This document shows, piece after piece, positions 12,892-17,473 of a stretch of DNA of 17,473 bases. How positions within the stretch are numbered: position 1 is the first letter of the stretch; each line of letters starts with the position of its first letter. Below the pieces are notes generated by a model. The model searched no databases. It worked only from the letters and a program-made list of their open reading frames with translations, and was not told the DNA's origin. The position numbers were made by a program, and so were the translations under genes. This DNA is from Candidatus Aminicenantota bacterium (GTDB taxonomy: Bacteria > Acidobacteriota > Aminicenantia > Aminicenantales > Aminicenantaceae), in the NCBI GenBank assembly GCA_016926925.1, contig JAFGNQ010000449.1, forward strand, positions 1 through 17,473. The letters are read 5' to 3'.

Positions 12892-14064
12892 GTGTATTCT
12901 CAAACAACATTGCCGAGAACAGCCCTAAAAGGTCAAGTCATTCTTCCTGATAAAGTTCTATCCGAGGGCGTTGTGATGATCGAGGGGGAAAGGATCGCTG
13001 CTGTCTGTGATCAGAGTGACAGGCCCTGGAACGGGGAGAGTTTTGTCATCGATCATGGCCGGGATTTCGTGTCCCCCGGCTTTATCGATTTGCATATCCA
13101 CGGGGCACTGGGACGTAATGTTATGGGAGCGGATGAAGAAGGCTTGAATATCATCGGATCCCATCTCATAAGATCTGGGGCAACGGGATTCCTGCCTACA
13201 ATCCTGTCTGCGCCCCTCGATTCCGTTTGTGCCGCCTTCGCAGCAGTCAAGAGGTCTTGTCGCTTCCCTCTCGTTTCCAAGCCTCTGGGATTGCATATCG
13301 AAGGGCCCTTTCTGAATGTAAGACAGAGTGGGGCTCAGGATGTGCGTACCATCAGACCTATGACAGAGATGGATGTTGAGGTTGTCATAGATGCCGCTCA
13401 AGGCGTCCCTACGATCCTGACCTTAGCCCCTGAAATCGGCCAAAACAACAGATTTATCCCTCTTCTTCGCGAGAAAGGCATTGTGGTCAGTATCGGGCAC
13501 TCCGATGCGACATATGAGCAAGCAGTGGCGTCGATCGAGTCAGGAGTCACGCATGCCGCCCATTTTTTCAACGCGATGAGGAAATTCCATCATCGTGATC
13601 CGGGAGCCGTAGGTGCTATCCTCGAATCGGATGGGGTGACTGTTGAAATCGTCGCTGACGGCATCCATGTCCATCCCGCTTCTCTGAAGCTTGTTCTTGA
13701 CAGGAAAGGTTTTCGGAACGTCTGTCTTGTGACCGATTCCATCGAGGCTGCCGGTTTGGGAGACGGCATTTATGATCTTAGGGGTCGGGAGATAGAGGTG
13801 CGGCAAAACCGGGTCTTTCTGTCTGGAGGCGGCACTCTTGCCGGTAGCGTACTTAGGATGATTCAGAGCGTCAGGAACACTGTGGAATGGACGGATCTGC
13901 CTTTGAATCAAGCTGTCCGAATGGCTTCATTGAACCCGGCACGTGTCCTCGGTTTGGATAGGGAATTGGGCAGCATCACCAAGGGAAAATATGCTCACCT
14001 GACGGTTTTTGACAGCGAATTCCGAATCAAGCAGACATACATCGGCGGCAAGCCGATGCTCTGA
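12892..14064 (+). CDS. nagA: N-acetylglucosamine-6-phosphate deacetylase (NagA-like)
   Basis: A 390-residue cytoplasmic amidohydrolase of the NagA type and length; it would remove acetate from GlcNAc-6-phosphate in amino-sugar or cell-wall recycling. Metal and substrate motifs: FIDLHIHG (His68, His70, the two-metal form), HIEGPF (Glu137), IGHSDATY (His203), HAAHFFNAM (His224), VADGIHVHP (His259) and the catalytic aspartate in VTDSIEAAG (Asp282). The C terminus carries the usual LNPARVLGL...GSITKGKYAHL. By memory alignment, E. coli His143 in the GTH segment corresponds to Gln149 here (SGAQD), which may change substrate contacts. The GTG at 12892 is the only usable start that keeps the first strand; no ribosome site precedes it. 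No nagB, transporter or kinase for amino sugars is in the window. It is convergent with the symporter small gene, five bases apart. Confidence 0.9.
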   Translation: MYSQTTLPRTALKGQVILPDKVLSEGVVMIEGERIAAVCDQSDRPWNGESFVIDHGRDFVSPGFIDLHIHGALGRNVMGADEEGLNIIGSHLIRSGATGFLPTILSAPLDSVCAAFAAVKRSCRFPLVSKPLGLHIEGPFLNVRQSGAQDVRTIRPMTEMDVEVVIDAAQGVPTILTLAPEIGQNNRFIPLLREKGIVVSIGHSDATYEQAVASIESGVTHAAHFFNAMRKFHHRDPGAVGAILESDGVTVEIVADGIHVHPASLKLVLDRKGFRNVCLVTDSIEAAGLGDGIYDLRGREIEVRQNRVFLSGGGTLAGSVLRMIQSVRNTVEWTDLPLNQAVRMASLNPARVLGLDRELGSITKGKYAHLTVFDSEFRIKQTYIGGKPML

Positions 14065-14069
14065 TTGTG

Positions 14070-14216
14070 TCAGGGAGATTCATCCGGGGGTTGCCGCAGA
14101 TCTCTGAGCATGGAAATGATGTTTTTTATTCCCCCTAGGGAAGTGATGATCACAAGCAGCGAATAACCTCCCAATGTCAGGAGGAGTACAAATTTCCAGA
14201 GCAGGATCCAGTTCAT
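14070..14216 (-). CDS. 48-residue single-span membrane protein, probable small partner of the adjacent symporter
   Basis: A 48-residue protein (MNWILLWKFVLLLTLGGYSL at the start) with one long membrane helix over about residues 3-26 and a short amphipathic, charged tail (GGIKNIISMLRDLRQ). The ATG at 14216-14214 has GGAGG seven bases upstream. Its first bases overlap the stop of the symporter gene as ATGA, a four-base overlap typical of translational coupling. Tiny membrane proteins of this shape, with a GG-x-x-x-I-x-x-MLRDL-like tail, are often encoded next to sodium:solute symporters. The likely role is stabilising or modulating the transporter; that is inference from context. It ends five bases from the convergent nagA-like gene, and no terminator is visible. 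Confidence 0.8.
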   Translation of the reverse strand: MNWILLWKFVLLLTLGGYSLLVIITSLGGIKNIISMLRDLRQPPDESP

Positions 14217-15730
14217 GACGGCGCCTCCTTTTCTTTCCTTTCGTCCGGGAACAAAAGCGAGCCGAACACCATTCCCAGAAAGGCGATCAGGAAGGTCATG
14301 AGACCGATAAATTTGTCGCTGAAATAAAAGGGGACATTCTCTCCCTGAGTCCAGGGCCCTATCCCGAGAATGGCGAGAAGTCCTGAGTACAAAGCTATCA
14401 TGGCTCCTGTTTTGCTGGCTTTTCTCCAATACAGCCCGGCTGCGACTACGGTGAGGGCACCGGCCAGATATATGGTTCCTGTCACGGCCATGTAGTTCCA
14501 GAGAGATACGGGAGCTTCGAACCAGAGCCCCCAGGTCAGCAGGAACAGACCGATGCTGACGATGCAGATCCGGGTGATGCGAATCCGTGCCTGATCCGAA
14601 AGGGCGCTTTTTCTAAGAGGCGCAATGATATCCTGGGTGATCACCGAGCTCCAGCTCAGCAGATAGCTGTCATGGGTCGACATAAAGGCGGCGAACATGC
14701 CGGCTGCGATGAGGCCGAGGAAGCCGCTCGGCAGAATTTTAGCGATAAATATCGGCATTCCGAACTGGCTGTTCAGAGCATCGGGGCCCTTGAAGGCGGA
14801 AAGCAGCTCCGGGGACCGGGAAATGAACAGGAAAGCGCAAACTCCCCAGAGCATGGGAATAACACGTCGGGCGAGGTAAGAGATCGAGCTCCATGCAAAA
14901 AGCTGTTTTGCCACCCGGGGTGTTTTGGCCGACAAAGCACGGAGCGTTCCTGACTGCCACAAGGCACCGGCCGAGAATGTCAGAACCACCATGAACAGGA
15001 CATAGATCATCCCGAAACCTGAGCCTTCGGACACAGGATTGAGCCAGGCTGCGCTGTCCACGCTTTCCGGGGCTACAAAAAGATTATCCCATCCGATTTG
15101 CTTGATGGCATAAAACGACCCGACGATCATACCGATCGACAAAACGATGAATTGCAGAAAATCATTTAAAACAACGGAAATCATACCGCCCAGAACCGTA
15201 TAAATGAGAACCATGATGAGCATGACGGACATGAAGAATTTGAGTCCGGCAGGGTGGCTGTACCCCGTTATCCCCATCATAAAACGGGCACCCGCTTGAA
15301 GAAAGAGCCCCATATTCAGAATACCGCCTAGTGTAAGGATAATTCCGCCGACGACTCGCACTTTTTTCCCGAAGCGGATTTCATAGAATTCCGGAATAGT
15401 CATCACACGGAGCTGGCGGAGTTTGTAAACGATGAAGCCTGTAAGCCCGATGGCCAGAATACAAACGGTCTCAATAAGCCCGATGTGAAATGAGGAGGGA
15501 CCGTATTTGAAACCCAACTCAGAATTGTACATGACCGTCACAAGTCCCAGTTCTGTTCCGGTCAATGTAGCGATGGCGATGAAAAGTCTGAGGGAACGGC
15601 CTGCTACGATGAAGTCGCTGAGCTGCCGGACGTATTTCCTGACGGCGATACCGATCGTCACAGGAATACAGATGTAGACAAGGACGATGATCCAATCCAG
15701 AGTTTGAAAATTAGTGGCAAATACATCCAA
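14213..15730 (-). CDS. Sodium:solute symporter (SSS) family transporter
   Basis: A 505-residue membrane protein with about 13 hydrophobic spans, the usual size for the SSS family (TC 2.A.21), which uses the sodium gradient to import sugars, amino acids, carboxylates or other solutes. Family landmarks are LSDFIVAGRSL after the first helix, TLTGTELGLVTVMYNSELGF for the second helix, RVMTIPEFYEIRFGKKVRVV, and a later segment with MFAAFMSTHDSYLLSWSS. The substrate is not evident. I use the TTG at 15730-15728, which has GGAGG nine bases upstream; no in-frame ATG precedes the first helix. A -10 box (TATAAT at 15788-15783, minus strand) would give a leader of about 46 bases. The gene is coupled by ATGA overlap to the 48-residue partner. 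Confidence 0.93.
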   Translation of the reverse strand: MDVFATNFQTLDWIIVLVYICIPVTIGIAVRKYVRQLSDFIVAGRSLRLFIAIATLTGTELGLVTVMYNSELGFKYGPSSFHIGLIETVCILAIGLTGFIVYKLRQLRVMTIPEFYEIRFGKKVRVVGGIILTLGGILNMGLFLQAGARFMMGITGYSHPAGLKFFMSVMLIMVLIYTVLGGMISVVLNDFLQFIVLSIGMIVGSFYAIKQIGWDNLFVAPESVDSAAWLNPVSEGSGFGMIYVLFMVVLTFSAGALWQSGTLRALSAKTPRVAKQLFAWSSISYLARRVIPMLWGVCAFLFISRSPELLSAFKGPDALNSQFGMPIFIAKILPSGFLGLIAAGMFAAFMSTHDSYLLSWSSVITQDIIAPLRKSALSDQARIRITRICIVSIGLFLLTWGLWFEAPVSLWNYMAVTGTIYLAGALTVVAAGLYWRKASKTGAMIALYSGLLAILGIGPWTQGENVPFYFSDKFIGLMTFLIAFLGMVFGSLLFPDERKEKEAPS

Positions 15731-15782
15731 CGGCTACAACCTCCATCGTGAGTTCGGTTTTTTTATCTCCCTCAGGATAAAC

Positions 15783-15788
15783 ATTATA
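15783..15788 (-). promoter_or_regulatory. Probable -10 element of the symporter operon
   Basis: Perfect TATAAT on the minus strand (15788-15783) in an AT-rich region. No good -35 is found at 16-18 bases (CTTAAT at 17). Transcription would start near 15776. Confidence 0.45.
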
Positions 15789-15884
15789 CACATTTTCAAA
15801 ATGATATTAAGCTGAATAAAATGGCGGATTATCTAAAGCACATATCGAAATTTCATTCATGGTTATCTTTCAGGGTAAAAAGGA

Positions 15885-15913
15885 TTGACAACAAGAGGAG
15901 AAAGTTTTACAGT
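15885..15913 (+). promoter_or_regulatory. Promoter of the dodecin gene
   Basis: TTGACA (15885-15890, perfect), spacer 17, TACAGT (15908-15913, four of six). Leader of about 34 bases to the ATG at 15954. Confidence 0.6.
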
Positions 15914-15953
15914 TTTTTTATCTTAGCTTTCAATTTTTGGAAGGGGGATCGAA

Positions 15954-16160
15954 ATGGAAAGTGTCTATAAAGTGATCGAGCTCATCGGCACCAGCCCAAA
16001 ATCGTGGGAAGAGGCGGCAAGAAATGCCGTTGAGACAGCGACAAGAACCCTATCTGACTTGAGAGTTGCTGAGGCCGTCGAGTTCGACATGAAGGTCGAG
16101 GAGGGCAAAGTCGTCGCTTTCAGAGTCAAAGTCAAAGTCTCGTTCAAGTTCAGAGATTAA
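15954..16160 (+). CDS. Dodecin family protein
   Basis: A 68-residue protein of dodecin length and pattern: a first strand SVYKVIELIGTSPKSWEEA, a helix AARNAVETATRTL, then LRVAEAVEFDMKVEEGK and VVAFRVKVKVSFKF. Dodecins form hollow dodecamers that bind flavins or other small ligands, buffering and protecting them in the cytoplasm. In the archaeal and Thermus proteins a tryptophan (in VVWAEV or LDWFEV) stacks on the flavin. The aligned residue here is Val38 in LRVAEAV, and the protein's only tryptophan is at position 18. The ligand may therefore differ or bind differently. A GGGGG-rich ribosome site lies about seven bases before the ATG, and a promoter with perfect -35 precedes it. It is divergent from the symporter gene. 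Confidence 0.93.
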   Translation: MESVYKVIELIGTSPKSWEEAARNAVETATRTLSDLRVAEAVEFDMKVEEGKVVAFRVKVKVSFKFRD

Positions 16161-16292
16161 CTTTTTTCCGAGATCTGGAGTCTTTCTACGAGGTGAAATA
16201 GGCCTGGCATACCGGGGATGATTTTATTGGTGAATCAAGGAACCCGACTGCATTTGAGTAGCCGGCCCTGTTACCACAAAAGGAGGGGAAAG

Positions 16293-16751
16293 ATGAAAAT
16301 GCAAATCATGAGTAAGGCATTTAATGATAGCAAGGAAATTCCACAGAAATACACGTGCGATGGGGATAATGTTTCACCCCCTTTGGAATGGCTCAACATA
16401 CCTGAGGAGACCAAGACCCTGGCGCTAATTTGTGATGACCCGGACGCACCCATGGGTACTTGGGTTCACTGGGTGATCTTTAATATTCCCGCAGATGCAG
16501 ACCGACTTCCTGAAGGCATTCCCCCAGAGTATGAACTCGACAACGGAATTTGTCAGGGCATGAGTGATTTTAAAAAAGTCGGCTATGGAGGTCCCTGTCC
16601 GCCTTCAGGGACACACAGATATTTTTTCAAGATATACGCTTTAGACTCCAAGCTTGACCTTCCTCAAGGCGCGACAAAGGCCCATGTGATGATTGCCATG
16701 GAAGGACACGTTCTTGCACTGGCGCACCTTATGGGAACATACCGGAGGTGA
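16293..16751 (+). CDS. YbhB/YbcL family Raf kinase inhibitor-like protein (PEBP fold)
   Basis: A 152-residue PEBP-fold protein of the bacterial YbhB/YbcL type. Landmarks are IPQKYTCDGDNVSPPLEW near the N terminus, the DDPDAP ligand-pocket motif, WVHWVIFNIP, and GYGGPCPPSGTHRYFF, which includes the pocket loop and the GxHR motif. The C-terminal helix has MEGHVLALAHLMGTYRR. The protein is cytoplasmic with no signal peptide; bacterial members have no firmly established role, though they bind small phosphate- or carboxylate-like ligands. I chose the ATG at 16293 because AGGAGGGG lies four bases upstream; an earlier in-frame start at 16218 would add 25 residues that match nothing in the family. 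It follows dodecin by about 130 bases with no clear promoter seen between them. Confidence 0.93.
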   Translation: MKMQIMSKAFNDSKEIPQKYTCDGDNVSPPLEWLNIPEETKTLALICDDPDAPMGTWVHWVIFNIPADADRLPEGIPPEYELDNGICQGMSDFKKVGYGGPCPPSGTHRYFFKIYALDSKLDLPQGATKAHVMIAMEGHVLALAHLMGTYRR

Positions 16752-16771
16752 AATCCCCTTTCGCTGTTCTC

Positions 16772-16802
16772 TTGTGCCTGCAGTCTAATCCGGAAGGCAC
16801 AA
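16772..16802. repeat. Perfect 8-base inverted repeat downstream of the PEBP gene
   Basis: TTGTGCCT (16772-16779) and AGGCACAA (16795-16802), spacer of 15. It begins 20 bases after the PEBP stop. No T run follows, so Rho-independent termination is doubtful. Confidence 0.45.
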
Positions 16803-16821
16803 ATTCGCTGCGAGAAATTTG

Positions 16822-16840
16822 AGCCGGCTTCGCCGGTTTC
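16822..16840 (+). terminator. GC-rich hairpin, possible weak terminator of the PEBP gene
   Basis: AGCCGGC (16822-16828) pairs with GCCGGTT (16832-16838), seven pairs with one G-U, loop TTC, followed by only TTTC. The stable stem suits a terminator or mRNA 3'-end protector; the U tract is very short. Confidence 0.35.
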
Positions 16841-16963
16841 GTCATGAACCTGCCGGGATGTCATCCTCTCATTTGGAATGAAACGTGGAGCGGAATTGTC
16901 TAATCAGGTGTCCTGAAATGAAGACAGATAGCTTATGAAAATCGGAGAATTCAGGGGAAAAAT

Positions 16964-16982
16964 GTTGGCATAAAAATTGCTC
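16964..16982 (+). promoter_or_regulatory. Near-consensus sigma-54 (RpoN) promoter site
   Basis: TTGGCAT, five A, TTGCTC (16965-16982) fits YTGGCAC-N5-TTGCW with one mismatch; the GG (16967-16968) and GC (16979-16980) are exactly ten bases apart as required. Transcription would begin near 16991, about 184 bases before the gene at 17175. No enhancer-binding protein gene is in the window. Confidence 0.45.
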
Positions 16983-16989
16983 TTTTTTT

Positions 16990-17148
16990 ATGTACAAAGT
17001 TATATTGATTGTGGCCTTGATTAGCTTGCTATTTATTTTCTCAATGCAGATAATGATTAAGCACAAAAAAGAACGGGATGATTATGCAACCAAATTATGT
17101 GTTTTTATGTTTGTATTTATAAATACTATAGAAAAAATAGGAATATAA
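16990..17148 (+). CDS. Possible 52-residue membrane peptide (low confidence)
   Basis: An open frame of 52 codons beginning MYKVILIVALISLLFIF, with one hydrophobic helix, then a charged KHKKERDDY segment and a second hydrophobic patch. There is no ribosome site, the start would coincide with the predicted sigma-54 start point, and the region is AT-rich, which favours chance hydrophobic ORFs. It ends 26 bases before the next gene. It is recorded as the only coding-like content of the 423-base gap 16752-17174. Confidence 0.2.
   Translation: MYKVILIVALISLLFIFSMQIMIKHKKERDDYATKLCVFMFVFINTIEKIGI
17113..17126. promoter_or_regulatory. 14-base perfect palindrome upstream of the last gene
   Basis: GTATTTATAAATAC reads the same on both strands. 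It overlaps a possible -10 (TACTAT, 17124-17129) with no good -35. It may be an operator, or chance in AT-rich DNA. Confidence 0.3.
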
Positions 17149-17174
17149 AAAGTGCAATCGTGCAGGAGGATAAA

Positions 17175-17473
17175 ATGACTCATAAAATGCACAGCAATGT
17201 GTTTGCTATATCGATAATACTGGGCTTTTTCCTGACAATGTTGCCTTCGTTCGTCTCGGCGCAGTATTTCGGCCGGAACAAGGTACAGTACGAGAAGTTC
17301 AATTTCAAGGTGAAGAAAACAGAGCATTTTGACGTTTATTTTTATCCGGAAATGGAAGAGGCAGCCGACCAAGCAGCCAGAATGGCCGAAAGGTGGTATG
17401 CCCGTTTGAGCCGAATTCTCAACCATGAGTTGCGGGGAAGGCAGCCTCTCATTCTATATGCCGCTTCGCCTCA
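17175..17473 (+). CDS. N terminus of a large exported protein, probably peptidase-MA-like plus PD40/TolB-type propeller (partial)
   Basis: Ninety-nine complete codons before the window ends. A signal peptide (residues 1-29, ending SFVSA, cut before Gln30) is followed by QYFGRNKVQYEKFNFKV, KTEHFDVYFYP and a helix with EEAADQAARMAERWYARLS, then RILNHELRGRQPLILYA. I associate this opening with large secreted proteins in Bacteroidetes, Aminicenantes and relatives: an N-terminal peptidase-MA-like domain that in full-length members precedes WD40-like PD40 repeats. The HExxH motif, if there is one, would lie beyond the window. AGGAGGA stands four bases before the ATG. Upstream lie an AT-rich 420-base region with a sigma-54-like site and a palindrome. 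The family name is from memory of the N-terminal sequence and the repeats themselves cannot be seen. Confidence 0.8.
   Translation, partial: MTHKMHSNVFAISIILGFFLTMLPSFVSAQYFGRNKVQYEKFNFKVKKTEHFDVYFYPEMEEAADQAARMAERWYARLSRILNHELRGRQPLILYAASP

Noticed and set aside
16146..16167. Hairpin AAGTT/AACTT followed by T run at the dodecin stop codon
   Set aside because: The stem is only five pairs, mostly A-T, with an eight-base loop; too weak to call a terminator although the T run is real.

Overview
The window is an ordinary-looking, gene-dense bacterial chromosome segment of intermediate GC. It holds fifteen well-supported protein genes (two of them cut by the window ends), two low-confidence small ORFs, and many sigma-70-like promoters. 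I see no tRNA, rRNA, CRISPR array, integrase, transposase or phage gene. At least eight products carry Sec, lipoprotein or Tat export signals, so this is a diderm-like secretory lifestyle. The mix of secreted hydrolases, the small secreted beta protein, the DUF4412-like protein, the symporter with a tiny partner, and the truncated protein at the right end (N-terminal domain as found in PD40/TolB-type proteins) reminds me of Candidatus Aminicenantes or a related Acidobacteria-like lineage. That placement is from memory of protein style, not a search.

Left part, minus strand (1-4185). A strong promoter (2361-2389) drives an unrecognised 7-TM protein, then a Tat-exported 2Fe-2S subunit, then the molybdopterin-binding subunit of a xanthine dehydrogenase/aldehyde oxidase type enzyme, which runs off the left end. 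Upstream lies an L-lactate permease family gene on the same strand with its own promoter. No FAD subunit is visible.

Middle, plus strand (4403-9975). A divergent GGT-family Ntn hydrolase, a DUF2784-like membrane protein, a small secreted beta-rich protein, a secreted serine beta-lactamase-like hydrolase, and a 5'-nucleotidase-family lipoprotein whose last metal-binding motif is lost. A convergent class B acid phosphatase (aphA-like) lipoprotein follows on the minus strand (10032-10685). The two phosphatase-family genes could both act on extracytoplasmic phosphomonoesters.

Right part. A PhzF-family isomerase (10994-11881) preceded by a small ORF split at an A AAA AAG heptamer and overlapping the phzF-like start; a methionine-rich DUF4412-like secreted protein; a NagA-like deacetylase with an apparently leaderless GTG start; a minus-strand sodium:solute symporter with a 48-residue membrane partner overlapping by ATGA; then plus-strand dodecin, a YbhB/YbcL (PEBP) protein, and the start of a large exported protein. 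An AT-rich stretch before the last gene holds a near-consensus sigma-54 site.

Most notable for follow-up: the split small ORF at 10826-11001, the 7-TM/Tat-molybdoenzyme operon, the symporter partner, the metal-site loss in the 5'-nucleotidase homologue, the near-leaderless promoters of the permease and nagA-like genes, and the sigma-54-like site.
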